From Annulohypoxylon bovei var. microspora (Eukaryota; Ascomycota; Sordariomycetes; Xylariales; Hypoxylaceae): 38,190 bases of DNA. This document shows, piece by piece, positions 21,118-32,585 of the stretch. The stretch lies in contig MU405426.1 in the NCBI GenBank assembly GCA_022836615.1, positions 1 to 38,190 of the forward strand. Direction: 5' to 3'. The position numbers were made by a program, and so were the translations under genes. Every line of letters starts with the position of its first letter. Within the stretch, counting starts at the first letter, position 1. The notes under the pieces are model-generated. The model saw nothing but the letters and a program-made list of their open reading frames with translations. It was not told the DNA's origin and searched no databases.

Positions 21118-21851
21118 CTTAAGACCTGCAGCCTTAGTCCTTCTCTATCCAACTCTAGGGGCGTTGCAGGTTGCCGTTGTTCGTATTTCGTGTTTCGTGT
21201 TTCGTGTTTCGGAGGTGAGCAAACTCGTCGAGCAAAGGAGATTGTATATCGCCGTTATAGCATCAAGCTATAAGTCGAAGAAATAGCACTAAAGATAGCA
21301 CCAGAAATAGCTCTAAGGGAAGAGGTAGAGCATAAGATACGACGCGAAAGCAACGATGAAAAGCCAGGAGTCATCAGCCAAGTTAGGTACGTAGTCGTCA
21401 CCGGTGTGGCTTTAGACGGCGCTTAATCAATGCAGCACAAGCGCTAACTCTGTTTGACAGCTAAAGGAAGGAGGCTGTGACCACTGATGTCCCAAGTCTA
21501 GCGCCAGAACCCCACCAACCCACGCGTCTGTTTGTAGCTGACAAGCTTGACCGCGGGGTCCTACGGAGCAATTATTTCAGCGAATTCCGGCGGGATGGTT
21601 TCTAATTAGCGTATCAATGCGTCGTACTTAGGTACCTACAGTACCCCAAGAATCCCTGCATTTAGTTGCGAGTCCCGCAAAAATTTAGAAGCCATCCATT
21701 CTTCCAGTCACCTTCCAGTCACCTATCTCCGAGTCACTTAAACATACATATCAAATTTGTACCAAGCAACTTCGTCAAGCAATTTACATTTGATCTAAAC
21801 TGCGAAAGAGGAGGGTTTTTGGGAACAACCACGAGTTTCAATTAAGTCACC
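21118..21851. promoter_or_regulatory. Shared divergent promoter region (ankyrin gene / RPC11)
   Basis: The 734 bp separate two divergent start codons. It contains a TTTCGTG tandem repeat at 21186-21206, a TAGGTACCTA-type motif near 21630 and a tandem ACCTTCCAGTC-like duplication near 21709-21722. No TATA box stands out close to either ATG. Confidence 0.45.
21186..21206. repeat. (TTTCGTG)3 tandem heptamer
   Basis: Three exact seven-base units, followed by a partial fourth (TTTCG), about 70 bp upstream of the ankyrin start codon. Confidence 0.85.
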
Positions 21852-22288
21852 ATGCTTCTCTGTAAGTCCTTCTGTCCCATACAGAAGCGTAATAACTAAC
21901 AGTACACAGTCTGTCCTGAATGCGCGAACGTCCTAACGGTCTCTACCTCCCCGGAGACCGGGCGCAACCGTCTCGAGTGTCGATCTTGCCCCTACCAGCA
22001 CGCTATTAACGAGCCCATGTACGCAAGAAGATATTTTAAGAAGAAGGAACGCGAAGACGTGTTCGGTGGTGACGGCGCCTGGGACAACGCCGATAAGACC
22101 AAGGTCCAATGCAACAACTCCTCGTGCGCCGGAAAGGAGGCAGCCTTCTACCAGATCCAGATCCGCAGCGCCGACGAGCCTATGACAAGTTTCTTCAAGG
22201 TATGTGCTGTTCATTGTGATGGAGACATAAACGGATGCTGACTGCGATGTAGTGTATGACTTGTGGCCACCGATGGAGAGAGAATTAG
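21852..22288 (+). CDS. RPC11: RNA polymerase III subunit RPC11 (RPC10/POLR3K family, TFIIS-like; 111 aa, 3 exons)
   Basis: Exons 21852-21861, 21910-22199 and 22253-22288; total 112 codons with stop. The first exon has only ten bases (MLL plus one base), a common layout for short fungal genes. The N-terminal zinc ribbon is C5-x2-C8 ... C27-x2-C30. A linker with WDNADKTK (61-68) leads to the C-terminal TFIIS-type ribbon with C71, C76, C101 and C104. The hallmark QIRSADEPMT (87-96) carries the acidic Asp92-Glu93 pair needed for RNA cleavage, and the protein ends CGHRWREN. Length and motifs fit the family closely. In Pol III this subunit supports 3' RNA cleavage, termination and reinitiation in the nucleus. 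The gene is convergent with MED31. Confidence 0.96.
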
Positions 22289-22731
22289 ACGTAGCAAAGG
22301 GGTGATACATGCGGTTCATGCAGTTCATGCGACTATTTCACCGGACGGCGTTTGAGAAACTTTTGCTGGCGTTGGTTTATAGTTGTGAGGTTTTCGTCCT
22401 TGGTGTTCATATCGAGTCTCGGTTGAGATGGCTTCCCAATATTAATGATACCCAACTTGCTTCTTATTCTCAAACTCGTTACACCCGTCCGTTGTCATCG
22501 CACTGTCGTTCCTAGTACTATATTAGCCCGATATGAACCATATCCCAGTGGGGATATTTCTCATATCTAGGTGCATGTACACTTTCCCTCACCCGCTTCA
22601 CGCCACCATGAAGCCAAGTCTGGCGGGGTGTTTAGATCACCTATTTTCGGTGAAGTGCCAGGCTGTCCAGGTTTCGAATAATCGAACCGAAACCGAACAG
22701 GCAGCATCTGCGAACCATAACATCGGGCTTC
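22289..22731. other. Intergenic region between convergent RPC11 and MED31
   Basis: 443 bp carrying both 3' ends. No gene, RNA or clear repeat recognised; open frames here are short and unlike proteins. Confidence 0.55.
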
Positions 22732-23186
22732 CTAATCACCCTTGTGCCAGTCCACCGACGCCTTGGCTCCCTCGTTAGCCAGGGCTTGCACGAGCTCGGG
22801 ACTGATGATGTCCTGGCGGAAACGCTTCTCCTGTAGTAGCTCGAGGTGCTTCAGCGTCGGACCCGGGTAGTTGAGGTACTTGACATAGGGCGGGCGCGTC
22901 CAGTAGCGTAGGTAGGACAGGTATGCGATAAAGGCAGGTTCATTGAGGACCTTCTGCGACGCAAGGTGGTTGAGGTAGTAGGGGTTCGCGAGGGCTTGGA
23001 CGAACTAGAGTAGAGTACTTGTTAGTGAATGAGTTATATGATAGGTAAATTGAGGGGAAAGTAGAATGACTTGGAATGAGAGTAAAGGCGCACCTCAAGC
23101 TCGATCTCGAAGCGACTGAATCCGCCATACTTCGGCTCGTCATCGGCAGGGATAGCAGGAGGAGAGTCCTCCATTTTGACATCCAT
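22732..23186 (-). CDS. MED31: Mediator complex subunit 31 (SOH1 family; 121 aa, 2 exons)
   Basis: Exons on the minus strand: 23186-23094 and 23004-22732, one 89-nt intron; 122 codons with stop. The N-terminus MDVKMEDSPPAIPADDEPKY is short and acidic. Residues from about 23 on are the Med31 core: RFEIELEFVQALANPYYLNHL, then FIAYLSYLRYWTRPPYVKYL and a YPGPTLKHLELLQ...FR segment, a near-exact fit to the conserved SOH1 signature (FVQxLANPxYL, YLxYLxYW, YxKYLxYP). Med31 sits in the middle module of Mediator and supports RNA polymerase II transcription in the nucleus. The stop is TAG at 22734-22732. It lies in tandem with the GPI-type gene and is convergent with RPC11. Confidence 0.96.
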
Positions 23187-23774
23187 CTTGTACTAGAAAT
23201 GAGTCGCGTAGTACCTGTTGTGTAAAGTGTTGCAAAAGTTGACAAGTTGAGAAGGGTTGTGACATTGAAGCTTAAAGGAAGTTGGTCCTTGATTGAAATG
23301 CTAACATAGAAAGCTTGTGTGGGGAATTCTGTATTGAATTTCAATCTGGGCAGCCAAGTACATGACTAAGCGTAATTAGTCCGATACTGTCCGCCGTGAA
23401 GTCACAGGTCACTGGTCAACCATTCTACCATCTTCATAAACACCAATCACTTTCAACTCCCTACAAATATCAAAATCATATTAATATGATATGACAACTT
23501 TTTTATTATAGGATTACATCCAAATCCTTAACCCATGATATAATGCCCTGTCGGGTCTAGCAAGCATGATCTCGCCCATCTCGCCCATACGAAATACACA
23601 TCTTCCCATAGCAAGTCCTCTGATCTAGGTATCAATATCCAGGTCCTCGCTCCAAAATTGCCAACTCATAAGCATTCTCAGAAAGACGATAACCCCATAT
23701 TAATCGTCTCTAACAACTCCAAAGCTCTAGAATCTGCACCAATTCCAAGTGAACACCCCCATACTTCGGCTAGC
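23187..23774. other. MED31 upstream region and 3' side of the GPI-type gene
   Basis: 588 bp between two minus-strand genes. It should contain the MED31 promoter and the 3' untranslated region of the next gene. An AT-rich run with ATTAATATGATATGACA lies near 23480. No further gene seen. Confidence 0.5.
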
Positions 23775-24304
23775 TCACAGCGCGGCCAAGATGCCGAATA
23801 TACCAGCCACCACACCAATACCGACCTTAGCGGGCGACGCGGCAGCGTTAGATGTTGATGATGCGCTTGGGGTTTCGGTCAGAGAGCCGCTGATTGTTGC
23901 AGAATGTGTAATGCCACCAAGAGTCTGTGTCGCAGTCCCAGCCGTCGTAATATTTGCAAATGGGGTTGTCGAGATTGATGGTGCTGAGAACGATGTGCTG
24001 GAAGAATCCAAACTAGATGATGATGTTGCCGTGTCTGAGCTAGACGACGCAGCTGATGAGTCCGACGAGGTCAGAGTCGGAGCATAAGATGGAGTTGAAC
24101 TGAACGTTGGCGTATCTGGCGACGTCAGAGAAATCGAGCGGGCGTCAAGATTTGCGTTCTGGATCCAGGTCAGCTCGATGGTACTCTCTTGCGTGGCATA
24201 CCTAGAGGTAAGTAGTAGCCATAGACGATTTAATGACTTACGGCATATCCGACCTGTGTTGCAGCCACAGCCACCGTTGTCACTAATACCAAAATCGACT
24301 TCAT
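23775..24304 (-). CDS. Small Ser/Thr-rich GPI-anchor-type secreted protein (about 157 aa, 2 exons)
   Basis: Exon 1 (24304-24242) encodes a signal peptide, MKSILVLVTTVAVAATQVGYA. Exon 2 (24185-23775) gives a mature part beginning STIELTWIQNANLDAR, then a long Ser/Thr/Ala-rich stretch suited to O-glycosylation, and a C-terminal hydrophobic tail (KVGIGVVAGIFGILAAL) after a small-residue region (SNAAASPA), as in GPI-anchored fungal wall proteins. The intron is the uncertain part. The donor GTAAGT at 24241 is clear, but the nearest acceptor, a TAG ending at 24202, would shift the frame. The AG ending at 24186 gives a 56-nt intron and keeps the frame. An upstream in-frame ATG at 24466 exists but would bury the signal peptide. 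Function unknown; probably cell-surface. Confidence 0.7.
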
Positions 24305-25417
24305 CGTGTCTATTTCAGTGATCGAAAATCTTTTGTCGATGATAGTCAATGGGTTCTCAATGTTGGTGACACTTCCTGGGTCTTTTGTAGTAAGGAGTAC
24401 AGAACAAAGAATTGGAGTCATTCCAATTGGCGAATGACATACATAATGTAAAGGATCATCTACCAAGTAGTCGTCACCTGAGGAACTGGATCCCCATGTC
24501 GAAAGGACGATCTGGTGGAGGTAGGTACGAAAACATACATAACCTAGATACTCGGAAGGTCCTGATCAGCTGCAGGATGGTGCCATAATGGCAACGCACC
24601 TGCAGCCTCTACCGAAGGTATATCGTACCTACCACCTAGATATTGTATTGTACAGTGCCGGTATCCGACTTTGGCAGCTGCGCTAATCGATGCTAGATTG
24701 CGGGGGTTAGTGCGTTACTTTGCTCAAAACTTATTATCCCATTCTTAGAAGCGACGATTTATGTATCTCTCAAACTGAGAAAGCGTTGCAGTGCATGACG
24801 TAGATCCTAGGCACACCGTGTTGCACTGTCGTCAATCAATGTGAACCATCATGACCCACAAAGAAAATGGAAGTTGGTACAGGATCCTTGTCCACATTCA
24901 GCTAACTACATATTCAATGAGAGTATCATACAAATTTTCTTAGTCGTACTCTTTAATCATGTAATAAGAAGAGATTCAATTGCTACTATGTAAGTCTTAG
25001 GAGGCAGATCAAGGATCTTAGGACTTCAAAAGCCTATATCTATCATGGTATTTTTAAACAGCGATCAGGTATGTTCCAGTCGGTGTCCAACGACAACCTC
25101 CTTTCCCTATTACGCCACATTCCATCTTTAAAAAAGCCTCCCGGGCATATCTAAAGCACTCACATGTATGGCAGAAACGGGCGTCTACATAATATGTACA
25201 TAGCTTTAAAGTCCCCACATGCAGTGCTATCGTGATATCGTGACAGGGCTGGGGCTCAATCCCGCCTCAACTCCAACCTTTATCCAGTGGAGACACATCT
25301 ACTTCAGTTTCCACACCAATTGCGATATAGTTTGTGATAATCCCTCAGAATATCATCAGCGGATTAAACTATTCCCGTTTTCATCTCGAGAACTGTCCCA
25401 CCACAGTTGGTCTTGTA
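24305..25417. other. Intergenic region
   Basis: No gene, RNA or transposon recognised on either strand between the GPI-type gene and the tRNA. The proximal part should be the promoter of the GPI-type gene. TACCTACC-type motifs occur near 24525 and 24625. Confidence 0.5.
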
Positions 25418-25488
25418 GCACTAGTGGTTTAGTGGTAAAATCCATCGTTGCCATCGATGGGCCCCGCGTTCGATTCGCGGCTAGTGCA
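25418..25488 (+). tRNA. tRNA-Gly (anticodon GCC), no intron
   Basis: 71 nt fold as a full cloverleaf. The acceptor stem GCACTAG pairs with CTAGTGC, followed by discriminator A (25488). The D arm contains TGGTTTAGTGGTA, a match to the A box. The anticodon stem CATCG/CGATG encloses loop TTGCCAT with GCC at 25450-25452. The T arm is CCGCG-TTCGATT-CGCGG, matching the B box. The 3' CCA is not encoded, as usual in eukaryotes. Confidence 0.96.
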
Positions 25489-25505
25489 CTCATTCGAGGT
25501 CTTTC

Positions 25506-25513
25506 TTTTTTTT
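25506..25513 (+). terminator. RNA polymerase III terminator of the tRNA-Gly
   Basis: A run of eight T lies 17 bp after the tRNA end, followed by a back-up run of seven T at 25515-25521. Confidence 0.8.
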
Positions 25514-26976
25514 CTTTTTTTGCAAATTTATTCATTAAAATTTCTACTTGAAGGTAGAAACTGTAGGTAATTATCTCTGTCCAATGAAGGGACCACATTA
25601 GGCCACAACTTTGGCCGCCAAGCAGATATCCGATATACCCTAATAACAAAGCACTCCACGAAAAAAAAGCTCCACAGCACGAAGTATGAAAAATTTCCTG
25701 TTTTGGCACTTAGGGCTTTTGGTAACGCCTACCATTGGCTCCGAAGTGTCCCACTAACCCTATCTCTGTTGCATGTAACAACACCTAGCAGTTGCTTAGA
25801 CCCGTACAAGGGAAGCTCCTAGATAGCTACATAGTCTCCTATTCAAAATGGCTGTCTATTACTCTATTTCGCTTCCATAAGAAGTTAAGACTGTTATCGT
25901 CAAGCATTTCTAGTGGGCTTACTAACTTGTCATTCATGCCCCTTTTCGAACTCCAACAACCAGGCTCAATAGGTACACATAAATATCATTTGCATGTAGA
26001 TTAGTTTATAATGTCTTTTATCACTCTTTATTTAACACATTCACATAGTCATTGTATTCTGATATTAAGAAGATTATCCACAAGTGTACAGTTCGTGATC
26101 CATTCTTAAACGTGGTGACCTATACCATACGCAAGGGAACGTCTTCAAATTACTTCATGACTACCTACATTAAAGAAATAGATAAACTAACTACAAGTAA
26201 TGTTTACAAGTATTATAGTAGGTATATATCAGAAATCTGCTATCTCTATTTATATTTCAGATCGTTGCTTCATCATCTCAGGGTGATTAAGGGGTGGCTA
26301 CTCCAAAAAAAGGGGGGAGGATCGGGATCACGTGACATTTTTTCTAAGAACTTCAATCATGTTATTGTGAATAAGATTCAGTTCTGAAATTTCCTACATA
26401 CCTAGGTAATTGGTAGGTACTGTATATCAAGGAGATGTAGCCGAAAGACCTTCTCCTATTCACGCGAGGAAGAATAGTGGTAAAATTGAATGTTGACCAA
26501 ATTCGAAACAGTTTATATGTGGTAGCATAGAAATTCAAGTAGAAACAGTATAAACTTCTAATTTTTTATACGACATTCGCTACTCACCACCTCATCTATT
26601 TTACGTATGGAGGAATATCTAGAGTTTCTCAAAGGTTGAGTTAAGTACCCATTAAAGTTGAGTCCTCAGCTAACTTCAGATCCAAGTAGATATTCTGTCT
26701 TGTAGGCCCCCAAGTTAACAACAACCGCTGGGTGTCTTGTGTTATATATTTATCACCCCAAGCCAGCAGCCTTAAAAATTACCTCAGTCGTCAATGATCC
26801 ACCTTTTAGTGATAACCTCCCCAAATACCTAGGTAGTCTCCATCGAAGACGACCTCCAACATTACAATGATATCACTTACCCACCACCAGTATCATGTAT
26901 CCCATATGCACAATCACTCATACCAAGCAGCAAAAAGGTCAAAACACGATGCTATCAAATTTGGGTGTCTGTCTCT

Positions 26977-27043
26977 GGGTAAAGGGGGTGATGGGGGGTT
27001 GGGGGGGGGGGGATATTGGGTGTGTTTGTGTGTGTGTGTGTTT
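26977..27043. repeat. G-tract cluster (G-quadruplex-prone) followed by GT repeat
   Basis: Four G runs (3, 5, 6 and 12 bases) occur within 36 bp at 26977-27012, separated by 2-4 bases, then a TG/TTTG-rich microsatellite at about 27020-27043. The spacing fits the G-quadruplex rule on the plus strand. Confidence 0.85.
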
Positions 27044-27142
27044 GCACGATCTAAAATCTTTTAGTGGTTCTGGGACACGATCGCCTCTCAGCTTCGATCC
27101 ATCTTCGGTCCGCCGTCGACCTCCGGATATATCCTCCCCGAA

Positions 27143-27162
27143 TTTCCTTTCCTTTCCTTTCC
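27143..27162. repeat. (TTTCC)4 microsatellite
   Basis: Four perfect TTTCC units downstream (3' side) of the importin gene. Confidence 0.9.
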
Positions 27163-27506
27163 TTCGCAACATATGCTTGGGGTGTGTGCTGTGAACTACA
27201 ATACCTAGCTAGCGACAATTCCTTCACATTCCTATCTGCCAAATCATGGTATGGGGTCCGACTCCTATTACACCTGTGACATACCCAAAGATGCCGCATG
27301 TCGTAGAAACAGTTTTTGGGATTACAGAATCCGCAATTCTCACCAACTACCTATCATAAGTGTTGTCTTGCCTATCCAGCTAGACGATTGCGAGAGCCGA
27401 CACTGCGTCTTCGGCACTAGAGCCATCGTACCGAGAGCCTCACGTGATCTCTACACAGCCTCCGAGGTTACCGAAGTACTCCTCGGCATCTACGAGGTAG
27501 CCGGCT

Positions 27507-30500
27507 CTATATAGCACCGCCGTTAGACGCACCGGGAACCCCTTCGGGATTCTGTGCGGCCTGGGCTGCCAACTGTAAGGCAGCTTGGGCGTTGGCCTCT
27601 GCTTGGTGGATAGCAGTCTGGATAACCCCTTGCTCGTCGGCCGAAAGATTCGAGGTGAGATTTGTGTAGAGCTGAGGGTTCTCTTGTTGCATTTCTACGT
27701 AATAATAGATTAGTAACTGTTGAGGAGCGACCATTTTCACGATACTTACTCATAAGGACGGTTCGGAAGAGCTGATAAGGCTCAATCTTGTCGAGAGGTG
27801 ATTCGAGTAACACGCTATCTTCGCCGAGATCGTCTTCAGACTCGTCTCCCTGATCCTTGTACTGATTCTCGATCTGGCTAAATTTGGCGGCTTCCTCATT
27901 AAGGAACTCAAGGTATGCTGTGCTCTCGTCCCGAGCCTCGTTCTGCTCGCCTTCCGCCCCTTCTTCGGCATTCCAGTTGGTATCTTCGTCAGCCCACTCA
28001 TCATCATCCTCGAAGTCATAGTTATTCGAATCGTAAGTGAAGTCCTCTTTCAGAGCTTCCTCGCGGTTTTTCAAGGCATTAGGGAGTGACTTGAAGAGAC
28101 CCGTAATCCCTTGCAGGAGTCTAGGCCATCCGGTGCTAACGCTGACAGGGATCTGGTCTGCGTTGAGACTCAGCAGAGAGACGATAGCTACAATGCAAAG
28201 TTTCTTGTCATGAACGCGGCTGAAGTAGTCCATGTTCATAAACCAGAGGCTGAAAAACTTGTTTGTCCATCCTTTACTTTCCAGAACGGCTAAAGTGAGC
28301 ATCGGATTGTAGTAGATGGCATTTATGACCATCTCCATCAAGTGAATCTTGTACGACTTCACCTTAACGTCGTGACCGCTAAGAACCATCATAGCCATAG
28401 CGATGAACCCGGTGACGGATTGGTCGATATGGCCGCGAAGGCTTAACATCATAGCTTCCGCAAGTTTGCAGGCGCAGATGCGGTCGACTCCTCCAACCTT
28501 CTGGTCTTGAAACATATCCTCAACCATCCCATACAAAGCTTGGACGTACTCGTGCTTCTGAACTAATTGACCAGCACCGTACTGCACAAAATTGTCTAGA
28601 GCTGGAAGCATATCCTCTAGATATAGCTCAGCACCAGATTTAAAGGTTGCGTGAATGAGTTCGAAGGCTTGCCACATAGTGGGCGAGATGCTCTTGGCAG
28701 CAAATGTGCAGCTATCGATGATCTCGAAGACTTCATTATAGAGATCTATATTTACGTGTTAGTTAGATAACTTTATGGGAGAGGAAAAAAAGGGTTGCTC
28801 ACCATATAATTTGTTCTCTAGAGTAACTTGAATAACAGGCATTAAGACAGCCTCGATGTGCAATAACACGTCCGGAGTGCTCTCCAGAGTCAAAATAAGG
28901 GTACCGATAGTCTGCAAGACTCCCAAGGCTGTTATACTTTTATCGTCTAGGTAATCGCCAAAATCATCATCGTTATTATTGCGAGCATCATTCTTTTCCA
29001 AGAGCTCGCGAATGATCCTCAAGTACGTATCTCGAAGTTGCTCACTGAGAGCTACGGCAAAGGGAGTAAGTTCGGCAGCAAACACTTCAACAAAATCTTC
29101 CATCACGTTAGCTAGGGCATCGATATCGCACTCATTAGCCAGCTTCAGCAATTGCTGCATGATGGTAGGGATGCTCTGTTGCATGTTGGCACGGATAGGA
29201 TCATGCCGAATCAGTGGCTGTAGAGCTAGCGCTGCCGTGACTCTGACGGGTAGGTCGGAATCAGCCATGCAGTCTAGGATGTGCCGATAGATGATGAGTA
29301 AGTTGTTCTCATGCTTGAAGTTGAGTTGCTCAAACTTCTCAATGGTATCGCAAGCTCGCGCTCGGAGATAACCTAGAGGGCTCTTGAAATCGGGGAAGAC
29401 ATATCGGACGAGGAAATATTCGATCTGGTCAGCAACCGGACTCTTCTTGCCTAGGAGAACGGGGGCTAATGTGCCAATCATTCTCAACGCACCCTCCTTC
29501 GCGATGTGGTTCTTTTTGTCATCGGGTGTCTGCTCATACTCGTTAACAACTCCGTTCACAAATTGCAAGATTTCGAATGTCTGCTTTCTGCGTGACTTGG
29601 TCAAAGTGACGAGGAAGTTAGTCGCAGCCACATCGGGCGCGGAGACTTCTTCGTAGAAATTGAGCTTTCGATGAAGATACTCCTCGGGGTCATCCTCGAA
29701 TTTTTCAACATCTTCTTCGCTCAGGCACATAACCGGGAAGACGAGGTGAGTAACAAGATTCGTAAGATGAGGCTGCATCAAATTCCACATGGACTTCGGA
29801 CGACAGCATTCATCTAAGAAAACCAGAGTGTAGGATAAGCACGGCTTGCTGAGCCAAGCCGTCTTGGAAACCCACTTCTCTATCTCTTGTAGGTAGTGCT
29901 TCAGGATCTCAGGCGCAATAGTGTTCTCGAATTCCTTAGAGAATCTAGACGAGTCATCGCTCTTGTGAGTGACCGATGAAGGGTTTCCATGTCTGATAAT
30001 TATTTGTTAGCAATCTCGCAGGGCTACTCCTAATCCAATACATAAAACCAACCTGATCCAGAGTCTGTTGAGGTTGAAGTAGGCCCACTTCTTGGCCTTC
30101 CACCAGTGATGGCGCTCTCGCTCGTCGATGTCTTCGAGCATGGCGGACGCGGGTATCGTTTTTGAAACAGTATGTAGGAAAATTGTACACCATCCGATGT
30201 TGACTTCGTGTTGCTTCAGGAAGCTAGAAAGTTCGAGCTGCAGCTGAGTGTTAGGAGTGAAATTGAATGAACCGTCTTTATCTATCGGTACACGTACCCA
30301 AGTTGCGTGCTTATAAGCTTTGAGGGCGATGTGCAGCATCTCACCAGCCTCGTCGCTTTCTTGGTTGACCAATTCATTGCAGACTTGTTGGAGTCTGGGA
30401 AAGCTAGCCTCTACAATCTTGTCGAACTCTGATCTACTGCTATCCTGAGGCCCCTTGAATCTGTAAGCGCGGCAAGTAACTAGCAAGCACTGCAAACCGG

Positions 30501-31239
30501 CAAGAACAGAGGAAGTATCATTTGCGTGCAACAATTGCAGCGTGACGTCCATAAAGCTAGGCCATTTTCCGGGGAAATCAAAGTGTAAGATGCGCTGAAT
30601 CAGCTGTAGAAGTTGTTGACGAACAGGGCCACGGGAGGCAGCGAGAATAGGTAGGATTCGGTCGCGAAAGCGTTGTTTTTCCTCTTCTGCTATGAGCGGC
30701 TCGTCGGGATAATGGTCGCTTCTTGACCAGCCTCGGTTCGTCCGATTCTTGAGATAGATGACAGCTAGAGGATCAATAGTGTCAGCGAGATAGACTCGTG
30801 GTCTAGATATGGGACGATGGTATATGCATACTTGAGAGTCGAACAGAGTCATCGGGCTCAGCAGTCAAGACATCGAGTAGGACATCGGTAAAGCCAGCAT
30901 GTCCCTCGGCCTATTGTTTCCAGTTAATGATTTTGTCAGCACTCGTGCCCAACAACAGACGTAGACGCGTCAAACATGGGACGTGGGAAATAGGTAAGGC
31001 GCATCGCATCGCATTGCGTAGCCTAACACGCGGTACGGCATGGTATGGCAAAGCGTACCATGGCATGACATGACATGACATAGCATAACATAGCATAGCA
31101 TAGCATAGCATTGTAGCGTAGTGTAGTAAAGCAAACAATGTAAACTTACCGCCTTGAGGTCGAGCTCTGCGGCTCTTCGCACATTGGCGTCAGGGGAAAG
31201 GGTGGCAACGATGCGAGCCCTAACGGCCTCGGCATTCAT
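27507..31239 (-). CDS. Importin-7/8-type karyopherin (NMD5/SXM1 family; 1084 aa, 6 exons)
   Basis: Exons on the minus strand: 31239-31150, 30910-30832, 30764-30053, 29992-28803, 28745-27750 and 27694-27507; 1085 codons with stop, all junctions in phase and GT-AG. The N-terminus has the importin-beta N-terminal domain: AAELDLKA, then EPDDSVRLSTVIYLKNRTNRGW. Alpha-helical HEAT-like repeats fill the middle, including the family-typical LHFDFPGKWPSFM and ARACDTIEKF blocks. Near the C-terminus is an acidic loop at about 934-963 (FEDDDEWADEDTNW), characteristic of importin-7/8. Length fits yeast Nmd5 (about 1050). It should carry ribosomal proteins, histones or other cargo into the nucleus with Ran-GTP. 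I cannot separate Nmd5 from Sxm1 orthology by eye, so no symbol is given. Intron 1 (239 nt) is unusually long and contains a pentanucleotide repeat. Confidence 0.93.
31060..31112. repeat. CATGA/CATAG pentanucleotide repeat inside importin intron 1
   Basis: About ten imperfect five-base units, first CATGA then CATAG/CATAA, within the 239-nt first intron. The repeat probably explains why this intron is several times longer than the others. Confidence 0.8.
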
Positions 31240-32585
31240 GATGGATGCTTCAGCTTGAATGTTGATCTATTGTTATAGTTTAAGTTAACGTATTGACGGG
31301 CGGTAGTAATGACGTTGTGAGGATTCGGGATATGGTGCCCGTTGCAACGGGGGGCAAATCGACAAGTGCAAAGGAGGAAAAAGTGAGGTAGGTCGTTGGT
31401 AGAAATGCGAATTGTGATGATGGTTCAGCTTAAGGCGCTGCACCCAATTGTGGTGTGTAAAAAATTAATGTGAAGTTTAGACTCTCAGTGGTTACTCGTT
31501 ATTTTTGCGCCGTCCGAAAATGGCGGGGCACTCTGAACGTCGTGGAAGGTGGAAGGGTCTGTCTACTTCGGTACCTACCTCCCACTGATCCCACTATTCC
31601 ATGTGTAATCGTGTAATCTTCGCGCTAAACCGTAGTAGTGTGTTGAAACTTGTAGTGGGCGTGTCACAGGCCTACTGGTAGCTGGGCACGATTTTGTTGC
31701 TAGGGCTGCTAGGGTCTAGTGAGCACGCACCTTAAAACTTTGCGCTGGCAGAATTCGATAGTTTAAAGTCGATAAGGTTCAGGTTCAGCACAAGTTCAGC
31801 AGAAGTTCAGGTACTTGCATTCCTTCACGCTGTTGCCTATAAAATCTAGGCCTACTGGTGCACAGGTTCTTGTATGATTAAAGTAGGTACTTGGTAAGAA
31901 ACTTCAATGTTCAAAATTTCGATTTCAAATCTTGTAAATATACATTGCTCTTCCGCTTATGGGTAACATTCAATGTCAACTGAAAACGTGTTTGTCGGGT
32001 TGCCCTATCAAGATGTAGACATTCCAAACACATGAACGGCAAATTCATATATATTCATAGATGCATATGAAAACGACTCGACTGGACTCGATATGACCTA
32101 CATCATTCATTAATATTACGCACTTATCTTGATTCTCATGGGAACGTTTATCTCGTTCTTATTCGAACGTACGTATTTATACAAAATGTATATTTTATCT
32201 TACCTAGTATGTACCGATGGATGGAATAGTATGAATATATTAAACATAAGGTCCTTCAGGGAATGGACCCACAGCCTTCGCATGCGCCACAAGGGTACAC
32301 GACTCGAAGGAATTGGAAAGTGCAGCAGGTGAGACAACAACCTGGAACCGAATAAGTAGGCCGCTTAATTGAGAACGCTTGAAAACTGACTATTATGTGT
32401 GTTAACTTTTAACTTGAAGAATTTTATATCATCAAGAGTAGATACTAAATATTTTAATATAACTATATGTAATCCACATACATATATATAGCGAGTCTCC
32501 ATATGCAAGTAGCGTACCTCATTCATATTTAAACACATACCAGGGACCAATAGACTCGATAGGTACCAAATGCGCTAAACTTGGC
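31240..32585. other. Importin upstream region and gene-free spacer
   Basis: The first several hundred bases should be the importin promoter; no TATA box stands out. AGTTCAG is repeated several times at about 31780-31810. No gene recognised. Confidence 0.5.

Larger units (their letters stand above)
25522..27506. other. Gene-free intergenic region with low-complexity tracts
   Basis: No supported gene on either strand. TACCTAGGTA occurs at 26399 and 26826. A long G tract with adjoining GT repeat lies at 26977-27043 and a (TTTCC)4 repeat at 27143-27162. Open frames such as 26052-26387 lack protein-like composition or motifs. Confidence 0.5.

Noticed and set aside
25356..25709. 117-codon minus-strand frame overlapping the tRNA
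   Set aside because: It runs through the antisense of a well-supported tRNA and its terminator and shows no protein features.
26052..26387. 111-codon open frame
   Set aside because: Composition is Y/I/K-rich as in AT-rich spacer, it has no motif and no promoter or splice context; likely chance.
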